Shown here: piece after piece, positions 54,206 to 64,000 of the stretch
Numbering within the stretch: the first letter of the stretch is position 1
Layout: the number at the start of each line of letters is the position of its first letter
Assembly (NCBI GenBank): GCA_030765065.1
Contig: CM060985.1
Span: forward strand, 179,740,096 to 179,804,095
Source: Deroplatys truncata
Lineage: Eukaryota > Arthropoda > Insecta > Mantodea > Mantidae
Direction: 5' to 3'
DNA: 64,000 bases
Notes under the pieces: generated by a model
The model's database searches: none
The model's input: only the letters and a program-made list of their open reading frames with translations
What the model was told of the DNA's origin: nothing
Made by a program: the position numbers and the translations under genes

Positions 54206-54557
54206 TGCGTTGGGCGTCTTTTGGCTTAGTACTTTTATTCTGTCTGTTTTTATGGGAACTCTTATCCCCAGTGGACATATGGCGCTCATGTCCCTCGCAT
54301 TCTACAGTTCCTGACACGTTTTAATCTTTTATTGCCCTTGCTTTTAGTGTGTTGATTTTCAGAACTTTATATTGTTGTTATTGTTATTCTTGTTGTTCTT
54401 GTTATTGTTGTTATTGTTATTGTTATTGTTGTTATTGTTATTTTGTTATTGTTCTGTTGTTAGTTTTAGCCTTTTGAACATCGCGGGTTTGTGTCCCGTT
54501 TTTAACTATGCGGTTTTTTACCTGTTTTATATTTTGAACTTATCTTTTATACATTGT

Positions 54558-54613
54558 AAGGGCGCTGATGACCGTAGCAGTTTAGCGCCCTTAAACCGCA
54601 TATCATCATCACA
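54558..54613 (+). other. 3'-terminal hairpin and CAT tail of copy D
   Basis: AAGGGCGCT (54558-54566) pairs with AGCGCCCTT (54584-54592) around a GATGACCGTAGCAGTTT loop; AAACCGCATATCATCATC follows. The same hairpin ends all other 3' ends in the window with compensating or mild changes. It is the likely RT recognition signal. Confidence 0.8.
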
Positions 54614-54617
54614 ACAA

Positions 54618-56173
54618 CCCACGCGCTCAGAGCCAGAAACCGATTCAAGCGCCGAGAATCGGTTCTGGGTGGCGATGGGTGAGGGGTGCCGCTGAGCGCG
54701 GCTTATCCCAGGAGCTTCCTGGGACTGCGACCTCCGAGGATGAGAAGGTGAACTCTGCTTATTGTGAACACGCGGAGGGTCTTTTAAAGTCTTCTCTTCG
54801 AAATTTTTGCATCGGTTTTTTCTCTGTGGCTTGTGACTTCATAGACTTTGGACCAGGTTTAGAGGGCTTGGTAACAGGAGCTGAAATGGACGGCCGGATG
54901 GTAGTGGCGGTCAAGGCAGTTATGGTCCAAGTTTGGGTCCCAGCATCCTTCCAGGGTACTGGCGAGGCAACAGCAGAACTAAATGTGCCAGATCGCAGGA
55001 GCGAAGGTTGGCGCGCATGGTAACGCCTCCGGGCTTCAGCGAAGGAGAGTTTCTCCTTTACCCGGATCTCCTGGATCGCCTTCTCGTCCAAATACCGCGG
55101 ACAGTCGCCAAATGAAGCAGAATGTGAGCCTTTGCAATTGACGCAGGCGGGAGCTGTTGAACAGGTACCTTCGTGTGAGGGCTGGCTACATGTTGCACAG
55201 ATGTTAATGGCACTCTTAGATGAGACTTGCGTATGCCCAAAACGTTGGCATTTAAAACAACGCAGGGGTGTAGGAATATAAGACCTCACAGAAATCCGTT
55301 CGTACCTGCGGAAATGCTCGTGGGCAGATCGACGCCATCAAATGTTAGAAACAGGATACGAGTGGGTACCAATACGCCGTCGTTTTTGCCTGCACTCGAT
55401 GCACTTCGGTCACCTTTTGATCGGAGAGATATTCGAGCAGGTCCTCGTCCGATATACCATCGAGGCTATGGGTGGTAATAACGCCTCGACAGGAATTCAA
55501 TGTGCGGTGCTTCTCGACACGGATGGGATAGCCGTGGAGAAGCGTAGCGCGCAACAAGGTCTTACTTTGCTGATCGGATTTCGTTTGAGCTAATAAGGAA
55601 CCATTCCGTAGACGAGTGCAGGACTGAACCGCACCAGCAATAGCATCAATGCCCTTTTGAATGATGAAAGGGTTCACCTTCTCAAAACTTTGTCCTTCTT
55701 CGGATCTTGAAATGACCAAGTAACAACCAGTTGTCGGTGGTGTCACTTCTGTTACATAAACTTTTCGGCGCTTGTTGGTAGTAATGGAGGAAGGGTGCTC
55801 CATAGCGAAATAAATCCTCCACCGTTGCAACCGTCTCCGACCTCGGGCTCTGACTTCCCGGGCGTTACCCCGGCTTGGGAGAGTGGCCTATCTATACCTA
55901 TCTCACCCCAGGGTCACACCTCCCAGAACATAGACAGAGGGACCCAATGGCCGTCGGAAGTCAGCAGCTCATGCAATGGCCCCCCCCGCGGGACTGCAGT
56001 TGAACAGCGGATACGAACACAAACCCTACATGACGACCCCGGGTGGTGGGGATGACGCCATTACCCACTCACCCAGCTGCGCACCCTGTGCGCTAGTACC
56101 CGTCAGGCTGTGTCCACGGAGGATTAAAAGAAAAGATAAAAGAAATAAAACTGTGGGCGTTTCGCACGCAAGG
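54618..56173 (-). mobile_element. I-type copy E, proximal part (5'UTR and ORF1), broken
   Basis: Reverse complement of I-type sequence from the middle of the 5'UTR (56173) through ORF1 towards its end (54629), where copy D is inserted. ORF1 begins at ATG 55803, is open to about 55390, then frameshifted; another stretch (55289-54759) contains the knuckles, the first with Ser in place of the last Cys (TQVSSK), as in copy C. E is cut at 56173, where a plus-strand I-type fragment starts head-to-head. Confidence 0.9.
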
Positions 56174-56174
56174 T

Positions 56175-56537
56175 AGCTCTCCTGTCCGCTCTCACAACAC
56201 CATTTCTTCTGTTGGGAGATTTTAATGCCAATCACCCACTGTGGGGTTCGCCAAGGGCTTGTGCGAGGGGAAATCTTCTTTCCGACATTTTTTACCAGTT
56301 CAATCTTTCCATCCTCATTACAGGTGCACCTACTTTTATTTCTGATTCTTCTGGTACATTCTCTCACCTGGACCTTGCCATTTTTTCACTCCAGCTTGCT
56401 CATCGTCTTCAGTGGAACGTAGTCGCTGACACCTACTCCAGCGACCATTACCCCTGCATCGTTTCTCTTGTGTCACACCACGTACATCAATCCAGAGTAC
56501 CTACCTGGATATTCACAAAAGCCGACTGGAGCTTGAA
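56175..56537 (+). mobile_element. I-type ORF2 fragment (endonuclease)
   Basis: Plus-strand fragment covering GDFNANHPLWG to the SDHYPCI block and KADWSL, about 120 codons, open but without start or end. It lies head-to-head with copy E. The order is not that of classic twin priming, because this segment lies downstream of ORF1 in the element RNA; a later inversion or separate insertion is as likely. Confidence 0.85.
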
Positions 56538-56545
56538 TAGTAATA

Positions 56546-56686
56546 GTCCCGGATGAGCCAATTGGATTAACGATAATCCTGCCGCTAGGGGCGCTAGTGT
56601 CGCCGTGGATTAAGAGCGACGGCGGTAAGTTTGAAAAGCGCCATGAGCGGAAGGATTATCGTTATCGCAATTGGCTAATCCGGGAC
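56546..56686. mobile_element. Fold-back (MITE-like) element with 40-bp inverted ends
   Basis: The left end GTCCCGGATGAGCCAATTG and the right end CAATTGGCTAATCCGGGAC are inverted repeats, continuing inward as ACGATAATCC and GGATTATCGT. Pairing covers about 40 bp with a few mismatches, leaving a 60-bp centre. No clear target duplication is seen. It could be a small non-autonomous DNA element or a terminal palindrome of a larger one. Confidence 0.65.
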
Positions 56687-56689
56687 GAG

Positions 56690-59110
56690 ATAAAAGAATT
56701 GAGGATTAGGGAAAGATGAACGAAAAACAGGAAGTGACGTGGAGGGTTTTGATTCTTAAAAATAAGACGAAATGTGATTGGTTCGTTAATTCGGGTGGAA
56801 GATGAAGGAAGGAAGATAAGAGTATGGAGGACACGTGATGGAGAGGAGCGGAGCGGCGAGGTGTTGTCTGCGGAGGTCGGGACTGAAAGAGGGAAAAGAT
56901 GGCGAACGAGGGATAAAAAGTATAACAGAAAGTGACGTGTGAAGTTGTGATTGGTGGGAATAAGAAGTGATGTTATTGTTGGAAAGGAACAAATGAAAGT
57001 TGTTGATTGGTAAGTATAAGAGAGATTATGATTGGTGGAAAGAAAAAGGTGTGGGAGTGGGGTATGTTGGAGGTGATGGGAAAGGTAAGTTTTCCTACCA
57101 ACAAGATTTGCAAAAGCCTCTCCAGAACTAATCAGCAATTTTTGAACGTTGGATGGTAGTTTTCTTGAGTGGATATAGAGATGGGGCGATATGAGACGCG
57201 GTGGCAAAAATGGGAACTAAACAAGATGGCGGAGACAAGAGGTCTAAGGACGAGGAAATTTCGAGGTTAGTGGTCAACATGGCGGACGCAAGAGGTGGGG
57301 GCAAGGAGACGCGGTGGTGAGAATGGGAACTAAAAGAAGATGGCGGAAGTAAGAGCTTAGAAGAGCAGATTTGGAGGTTAAAATAGTGGGAACTAAAAAT
57401 GGCGGAGGGCCGGCGACAAGGAGATGCGGTGTCCAACGTGAGAACTAAACAAGATGGCGGACGCAAGAGGAGGGTAAGGAGATTTGAGGTTAAGATTTTT
57501 AGGTTCAAACAGGACGTAAGCATGGGAACGAAATCCAAGATGGCGAAGGCAATGGTGTGGACGAGATGTGAGGCGCGGTGGCGAAATGGGAATTAAACAA
57601 GATGACGAAGACAAAAAGTCTAAGGACGAGGAGATTTCGAGGTTAGTGGTCAACATGGCGGTCGCAAGAGGTGGGGGGCAAGGAGATTTGAGGTTAAGAT
57701 TTTTAGGTTAAAAGAGGACGTAAGAAGGGGAACTAATTCCATGATGGCGGAGGCAAGGGTGGGACGAGATGTGAGGCGCGGTGGTAAAAATGGGAACTAA
57801 ACAAGATGGCGGAGGCAGAATTCAGGTTAAAAATATGAAGTAAACGTGGAGAACTTAAACCAAGATGGCAGTGGCGTAGTGGTGAAAATGGGAACTAAAC
57901 AAGATGGCGGAGGCAAGAAGTCGAGGGACGAAGAGATTTGAGGTTAGGGTCAACATGCGAAAGATGCCGAACGCAACAGATGGTGACGAGGAGATTTGAT
58001 GTTTTGAAAACTAAACAAGATGGCGGACGTGCGTGGTGAAGAAGATTTCACAAAAGAAAAAATAAATATCATACCTTGAACGAGAATGGAAGCAGCCAAG
58101 TATTTCACACGAAAGTTGAAAACACAAAAGAGCACAGAAATATAATACTTGTGTAAAAAGGAAGGCAGGAAGTGACTTGGCATGTTATGATTGCAGAAAA
58201 TAAGACGATTTGTGATTGGTGAAAATAAAACGTGATTGGATTGGACAAAGGAATAAATAAGGCGAAGTGAAGGTGATTTGCGGCGGTATTGACGATAGCC
58301 GTGATCGTTAACGCATCTGTTGGGATTGAAACCCAGTACCAAAACCCAACACATTAAAAAGTCACTCTTTTAACCTTCGTTTTGAATGTGACATCACAAC
58401 TTCGAATTAAACGTGAACTTTAACGGTATTTTAAATAGGAATGTTGGTGGAATGTGGACTTCTTTTTTACTTTGGGACTCAAACCCGGTACCAGAACACT
58501 AAACCATGTATTTCTACCGCAACGCTATTTTAAAATGTGGTGGAATGTGGAGTTTGTAGTTTGGGACTCAAACCCAGTACCAAAACACCAAAGGATATAT
58601 TCCTACGCCAAGCAGGCCCGAAAAATAATTATGCGTGTGGTACTTACCTCTTACTGGTGTTGATGCGTTACCAAAAGCGCAGCAGCTTCACGCGACGCGG
58701 AAAAATAAAAGCAAACTGTTTTTGAAAATGCTTAACCAGCTTTAAGATCAACCAACATCACTACGCACTGATATACCTAGGTTTTTTAAAGCGGTACAGA
58801 CGCCCTTTGCACAGACGTAATTTAACTATACCAAAAACCTGGTACTGGACCATCGTAATGGTCGCTAGCGTACGTAGGAGCAGGGTTCTCATTGCCGGTC
58901 GAAAGCGGTCAAAAAAGTGTACGACGCAGGTGTTCACAGTAGCTACTGTCGAAGTCAACCGTCGAGGTGTGAATGAACGAAATCGGTTCTTGCCGGCAAT
59001 CTAGCTCGGAGATGTGAGGAGCGGTGGCAAAAATGGGAACTAAAGAAGATGGCGGAGAAAAGAAGTCAAGAACGAGGGGATTTGAGGTTAGTGGTCAACA
59101 TGGCAGACGC
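56690..59110. repeat. Diverged repeats rich in ATGGCGG and ATTGG motifs
   Basis: A module of the form AACTAAACAAGATGGCGG, GAGGAGATTTGAGGTTAG, GGTCAACATGGCGGACGC recurs with gaps from about 57,210 to 58,030 and again at 59,035-59,110. At least a dozen AAGATGGCGG or AACATGGCGG sites occur; they match the YY1/Pho core. The left part (56,750-57,060) and 58,200-58,240 also contain several TGATTGG strings (inverted CCAAT). Open frames on the minus strand here are repeat-derived and show no motif. The area may be regulatory or sub-terminal DNA of the Polinton-like element to its right, but that is inference. Confidence 0.6.
58446..58620. repeat. 85-bp tandem repeat, two diverged units
   Basis: Both units contain TGGTGGAATGTGGA, a TTTGGGACTCAAACCC block and GTACCA.AACAC. 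A third partial block (AAACCCAGTACCAAAACCC) is near 58,329. GGGACTCAAACCC resembles a tRNA T arm read backwards, but no tRNA is present. Confidence 0.6.
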
Positions 59111-59355
59111 AAGAGTGGTAATCAGCAGTCGATGTGCGTCACGATATGGCCGCCGCGATTAAAGAGCTGCAAACTGCGCGATAACTTGAAAAATGACTGT
59201 GTGAACGGGTGCTGATTAGAATACATGAATTATACAACAACAACAACAACGAGCGTGATACAACTTAACGCAATAATATGGCAATACGTTTTGGCATAAG
59301 TTTTTTGCATTAATTTTGTATAATGGACTGCGAAAATGGAAGTTTCTATTTGTAT

Positions 59356-59720
59356 TTATGGCAATTCCAACTGCAAATTCAGCGCCACTTCATTAGACAG
59401 CGGAATATGAGGATCCACAATGAGTGCATTGTTCATGAATGATCTGAGATCGCCGCCATTTAGATAGTACATAGTAGGATCCACGGGGCCGGGGACACTG
59501 GGTTCCGCGGAACTTCCACCTACCATGGTTTGAGTAGCCATGGAATGATCTACCTGGCCGTGCTGTTGTGCAGCGGAAGAAGTGGGGGGGGGGGGTGACA
59601 AAAGTTGGTTGGAAACTTCGCCCGGCGGCCATGTTGTTGTGGAGGGAGGTGGCTTCCGGCATCTTAACCAGGCTTTTTCCTGCTACCATGCTGTTGCTGA
59701 TGGTGCGGTTGGCGGCCATA
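59356..59720 (-). pseudogene. Minus-strand reading frame with a poly-C frameshift (unknown protein)
   Basis: On the minus strand an ATG at 59720 opens a frame beginning MAANRTISNSMVAGKSLVK. At 59584-59595 there is a run of 12 C. Before it this frame is Met/Ser/Asn-rich; after it a different frame carries the better sequence (MVGGSSAEPSVPGP, SNEVALNLQLELP) down to TAA 59356-59358. A change of run length would join the two. Size would be about 120 residues. I do not recognise the protein. Its position 1.5 kb before a Polinton-type polymerase on the other strand suggests a minor gene of that element, but this is inference. Confidence 0.4.
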
Positions 59721-60519
59721 TTCGACAGTTTATTGCAATGCGTGCAACAAGGGCACACAGCCAGTTGTTGCTCGCGTCGAAAGTTTGTGCGTGATTTTTC
59801 TCAGGTTTTATGCACCGCACAACACAAAATCACTACACACGACACTGATAGTTTTAAATATTTGACACTGATGTTGAAGTTGAGGCGGGGCACTGTTTTT
59901 AACTCCACACACACTTAATAAATCACATAGCCGTACGGAAATACTTAACTTTCCGCGAAAAGCTCTAGTGGGAGTGCAAGCTCAACCACTATTAGCAACA
60001 TGTAGCAAGCGTTATAGTTCTGCTCACGTTAGTCTCGGAGAAAACAGTAAAAGAACGATTCTCATGCGCAGCGGAAGCAGCAGCAGTACGTGAATGACCG
60101 TGTGAACGGGTGCTTGGCGGCCATATTCGACAGTTTATTGCAATGCGTGCAACAAGGGCACACAGCCACTTGTTGCTCGCGTCGAAAGTTTGTGCGTGAT
60201 TTTTCTCAGATTTTATGCACCGCTCAACACAAAATCACTACACACGACACTGATAGTTTTAAATATTTGACACTGATGTTGAAGTTGAGGCGGGGCACTG
60301 TTTTTTAACTCCACACGCACTTAATAAATCACATATCCGTTCGGAAATACTTAACTTTCCGCGAAAAGCGCTAGTTGGAGTGCAAGCTCAACCACTATTA
60401 GCAACATTAGCAAGCGTTATAGTTCTGCTCACGTTAGTCTCGGAGAAAACAGTAAAAGAACGATTCTCATGCGCAGCGGAAGCAGCAGCAGTACGTGAAT
60501 GACCGTGTGAACGGATGCT
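59711..60519. repeat. 405-bp tandem duplication upstream of the minus-strand frame
   Basis: GGCGGCCATATTCGACAG starts at 59711 and again at 60116, and the copies remain nearly identical to GCAGTACGTGAATGACCGTGTG at their right ends. The left copy covers the presumed leader of the minus-strand frame at 59356-59720. On the minus strand each copy has GCATAAAACC, a weak TATA-like string. High identity points to a recent duplication. Confidence 0.85.
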
Positions 60520-60900
60520 GATGAAGCAGTCGATGTGCGTTACAATATGGCCGCCTCGATTTAAGAGCTGCAAACGGCGCCATAACTTGAAAAATGACCG
60601 TGTGAACGGGTGCTGGTGGAGCAGCCGATGTGCGTCACAATATGGCCACAGAGATTACAGATCTGCAAACTGCGCGATAACTTTAAAAATGGCCGTGCGA
60701 ACGGATGCTCATTAGCGAGAAAATCTTTTAAATGTGGTTTTATGGTCGATGGTAGGAAAAAGTGCAGCGGTGGATGGATGGTGTGACCGGAAGTGCACCG
60801 GAAATGGCTGCGATTACAACTTGGCAAGTTGTGGCGCCAGGATTTTTAATGAGGCATTTAACTCGACGCGCATGCTGAAACTGCGGTTGCGATAACCGAA

Positions 60901-60940
60901 CTTATAAAAACCCAGTGCCAAGAGCAGCCGGCCGTAGTGA
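60901..60940 (+). promoter_or_regulatory. TATA box before the DNA polymerase gene
   Basis: CTTATAAAAACC at about 60901-60912 lies roughly 300 bp before ATG 61202. A start near 60932 would leave a leader of about 270 nt. Predicted from spacing only. Confidence 0.45.
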
Positions 60941-61201
60941 GAAACGGGGGCGATAGTAGATTTTGCTGTAAAATCGTGCTATTTGACGTGGTATAAGTTT
61001 TAGAGCAATACGCGCACATGTGCGGGTGTTTTCATCGATCGGTATTGACCATCGCCCTAGTGATAGCAGAACATACGCCGCAGCAGTTGTTCCCATAGTG
61101 CTAAAGCGGAGAAAAATAGTTTAAAATAAAAACAAAATAGCAGAAATACACAGCAGCAGCACTTTGCAGGTAAAGAGCGATCGGTGCATTCGGACGATAA
61201 G

Positions 61202-64000
61202 ATGGAGCCGCAACCCGGGGGAAGTCGCGATGACACCTTGGAGCCTACGTTCGAAATTATAGGGCACAAGCAGAGAACGCTGCCAAGGCTTTTTTCCGGC
61301 TTTACAGAGTCGCAAATTACCGTAAACCCGGTCTCCAGAGATGTTAAACCGGAGCAATGGGTATCGCATTTGTTTAACGATATTCTAAACTTTGCGAAAG
61401 AGAACCTGTTAGAAAACGAACCCGGATATTTAGGCATATCCATATCAGACGAAAAGGAGGCGTCTAAAACCTTCAATATGTGCGTGAGGCGCGTAGAGCA
61501 ATTGAATGCGGATGTCATTGTTCGAAGCATCGAAAAAGTAATGCAAAGTAACCAACAATTCTTGCTAAGCGGTCCTCTTCATGTAACGTTTGTGTGGACC
61601 AAGGAGGTCTCGGGTTCGTGCCACCAACCTTGCGATGCCTGTAGGGACAATAAAGACATTGTCGAAATAGCCAACAAAGACAACTTGTGTTTAGCAAGAG
61701 CCATTGTTGTAGTTAAAGCCAAAGTGGATCGCGACGTCAACTATAAAACGATGACGCGCTCCGACAATCTGCAAAAATCGAAGGCCGTAGCCTTGTGTGC
61801 GAGCATGGTCAAGGCCACGACAGCTGTACGATAGATGACGTCAGACGCTTTGACGCTGCGTTAAAGGGCTACGCTGTGACGGTGTTTGGCGATCATACGG
61901 GGAAGCACGTGCTGTACGCGCCGGATAAGAAATGCGATAAATACATCGACGTCATGCTCCACGCCGGGCACTTTAATGCTATCGTGAACCTTCACAAGTG
62001 CTTTAAATGCAAATGGTATTGCCGCCAGTGTCATCACTCGGCACACAAAAACGAATTTCATAGGTGCGACGCCAGGTGTGCTAAATGCCATCAGCAGTGC
62101 GATGCGCGATTTGACGCCTACATACGCTGCGCCGAGTGCAACAGAGATTTTAAGGGACCGACATGCTTTGCAAACCACGCAAAGAATGGCGTTTTTTACC
62201 CAAAGGCGCTGTCGGTGTGCGATGTAGAAAAGGTGTGCACGTCTTGCAATAAGCTCGTGAATGCGAGGTACAGAAAAACCGCGCACGAGTGCGGGGAAAA
62301 GTACTGCTATCATTGCAAGACACACGTGGATTCTAGCCACATGTGCTATATGCAGCCGTATGCCGCAAAGAACAAAAGAAACCGGTACGTGTTTATGTTT
62401 ATCGACTTTGAATGCACGCAAAACATTCCATATACCGGCAAAAAGGACACATACGAGCATGTACCTAACTTGTGCGTGTTGTACCAAGCCTGTCCGCTCT
62501 GCATCGACGAACGCCATAAGACGGCATACTGTACCGAATGCGGTTGCAAAGAATGGGTGTTTATGGACGAGCCCGTGAAGCAGCTTTTCGAACACATCGC
62601 GCAGGCGAGGTTCGAAGCCTGGGACGTCTACGTCGTGGCGCATAACCTCAGAGCTTACGACGGGCAGTTCTTATTAAAGTACATGGTGGTGCACTTAGAC
62701 TATGCGCCGGAGCTTATCATGAACGGGAGCAAGCTCTACAGGATGAGGTACGGTGACGTCACATTTCTAGACTCGCTCAACTTCATACCCATGCCACTCT
62801 CCCGCTTTTCCAAGACCTTCGAATTGAAGGAATGCAAAGGTTATTTCCCGTACCTGTTTAACACGAAGGAAAACGAGCAGTACGTGGGTTCGATTCCCGA
62901 CAAAAGGCATTACTGTCCGGAGGGCATGTCGGCGGAGGGACGGAAAGCCTTCGAGCAGTGGCACGAAGAAAAGGCGTCCTCCGGGTACGTCTTCGACATG
63001 AGGGCGGAAATGGTGACGTATTGCAAGATGGACGTATTTCTTCTCAGTCAGGGAGTTTCCAAATTCAGAAGGGAATTCTTGGACGAGAACGGAATAGACC
63101 CGTTCAGAGAATGCGTCACCATCGCGCAGGCGTGCATGTGCGTGTAAAGAAAGCGCTTCATGCCGCTTGAAAAAATTGCCCTCTTGCCAGCGGACGGGTA
63201 TCGACTAGCGGACCGGCAGTCTCGCGCCGCATGCATATGGCTAACTTGGCTAGAGATGCAAAACCGCATCGTCATCCAGCACGCCATGCGAGGACGCGAA
63301 GTTAAAATCGTGGGGCACAAGGTGGACGGGTACAGAGAGGCTGTAAAAACCGCGTACTTTTTCCCGGCTGCTTTTACCACGGCTGCAGGCGGTGCTTTCA
63401 CATTCGCCATGCGGTGATATACAACTCGGGACACGAAACCATGACCTCCAGGTTAGAGAGCACCGAGGTCACGGCCAAGATCAAGGCCGCCGGCTACGCC
63501 GTGGTGGAAATGTGGGAGTGCGAGTTCAACGCCGCGATGAAGGCCAACCAGGACCTCGCGCGCCACGCAAGGGACTTTGCGGTACCGGAACCCCTGAACC
63601 CCAGAGACGCCTTCTACGGAGGTCGCACCAACTGCACCAAGACGTACTGCGAGGCGAAGGGGGATAGCAAGATCTACTACTACGACGTATGCAGCCTGTA
63701 CCCGTACGTGAATAAGACGGAACCCTACCCCGCGGGTCACCCCAAGATCCACGTGGATCGATTCCCGCGCTTGGAAGACGTGAATCAGTTCTTGAAGATC
63801 AAGACCGAAGCCTCCGGCTTGCCCTCGGATTGCGACGACCCTGCCGCAAAGCAGCAGTACGTGGAGCAATTCTTCGAGCACGAAGGCGTCGCCCTGGATC
63901 CCCAGGCCGTCGCCACCAACCCCGGCAGGCGGGAGCTGGCCAAGCTGATGCTCAACAGCTTCTGGGGCAGAGGGAAAACCTCCCCTCGTGCGAGCTGGTG
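61202..64000 (+). pseudogene. Protein-primed family-B DNA polymerase, Polinton/Maverick-like, broken
   Basis: ATG 61202 is preferred to the earlier GTG. After an N-terminal region comes a Cys/His-rich zinc-binding part (61990-62360), then a 3'-5' exonuclease: FIDFECT (Exo I, about 62400), HNLRAYDGQFLL (Exo II-like) and YCKMDVFLLSQ (Exo III). The polymerase part has DVCSLYPYV (about 63680) and KLMLNSFWG (about 63941). This is the type-B polymerase of self-synthesizing elements, which copies element DNA from a protein primer. Breaks: two extra bases near 61796, TAA at 63145-63147, a one-base loss near 63365, and another shift near 63975. The window ends before the last catalytic block. Inactive as read, unless the shifts are sequencing errors. 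Confidence 0.85.

Larger units (their letters stand above)
48567..54617 (+). mobile_element. I-type copy D, full length, most likely intact
   Basis: 6.05 kb with 5'UTR 48567-49205, ORF1 49206-50495, ORF2 50516-54205, 3'UTR with TTATTG microsatellite, hairpin and CATCATCACAACA end. It is flanked by an exact 11-bp duplication CCCACGCGCTC (48556-48566 and 54618-54628). The target is an inverted older copy (E) of the same family. Both ORFs are open and all zinc-knuckle and catalytic residues I checked are present, which no other copy here achieves. Confidence 0.97.
59115..60712. repeat. 97-bp repeat, three units (59115, 60525, 60620)
   Basis: The unit carries CGATGTGCGTCAC, AATATGGCC, AGAGCTGCAAAC and GATAACTTGAAAAATGACCGTG. 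One unit lies before and two in tandem lie after the 405-bp duplication, so the whole block has a nested repeat structure. AATATGGCCGCC again has the YY1/Pho-like core. Confidence 0.7.

Noticed and set aside
48297-56537. Twin-priming origin for the head-to-head I-type pieces
   Set aside because: The inverted endonuclease piece lies downstream, not upstream, of the ORF1 piece in the element RNA, which is the wrong order for that mechanism.
56662-57656. Ser/Leu/Pro-rich minus-strand frames
   Set aside because: They overlap the ATGGCGG repeat block, change with every repeat unit and show no domain.
58640-58760. Strong donor-like AGAG-GTAAGT on the minus strand
   Set aside because: All three frames before it contain a stop close by and no promoter or partner acceptor was found.

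Overview
The window looks like nuclear DNA of an arthropod, possibly an insect; I cannot name the species. It is mostly repeats: many copies of one non-LTR retrotransposon family, two R1-like elements, a tRNA-derived SINE, minisatellites, relics of Polinton/Maverick-like elements, and a few small spliced genes with TATA boxes, GTAAGT donors and CAG acceptors. There are no bacterial operons, CRISPR arrays or functional tRNA or rRNA genes.

The main family is a non-LTR element of the I group (here 'I-type'): a roughly 530-640 bp 5'UTR, ORF1 with CCHC knuckles, 20 bp, ORF2 (endonuclease, reverse transcriptase, RNase H, C-terminal Cys/His finger), and a 3'UTR ending in a hairpin plus a (CAT)n tail. 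Copies lie at 1-1645, 2162-3808, 6335-7869, 12346-12918, 18984-20046, 21381-36474 (three nested copies A, B, C), 39873-41633, 42897-48296 (H), 48567-54617 (D), with inverted E around D and a fragment at 56175-56537. C and D have complete ORFs; D also has an intact first knuckle and an 11-bp target duplication, so it is the best candidate for an active copy. Nested A/B/C sits inside a 71-bp minisatellite and splits it into 20590-21380 and 36475-38870.

The most novel content is in spliced genes that a plain ORF scan misses. On the minus strand at 9363-12200 is a gene with CCAAT box, TATA box, a tiny first coding exon, a tandem array of near-identical phase-1/phase-1 exons encoding an acidic Ser/Asp/Glu module, a 150-codon terminal exon and an AATAAA signal. 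One exon has lost its acceptor AG, but skipping it keeps the frame. At 18071-18513 and 39591-41745 (both minus) are two paralogous small acidic genes with matching splice sites; one has an I-type insertion in its intron, and a third decayed copy lies at 8107-8245.

Polinton-like material appears twice: the chromodomain end of an integrase at 9154-9315, and from 61202 to the right edge a family-B DNA polymerase gene with its own TATA box but several breaks. The DNA before it (56690-60720) is built of diverged repeats rich in ATGGCGG motifs (YY1/Pho-like) and carries a broken minus-strand reading frame at 59356-59720 behind a 405-bp tandem duplication.

Limits: everything here was read by eye. 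Splice models, boundaries of old copies and unit counts are approximate, and no database search was possible.
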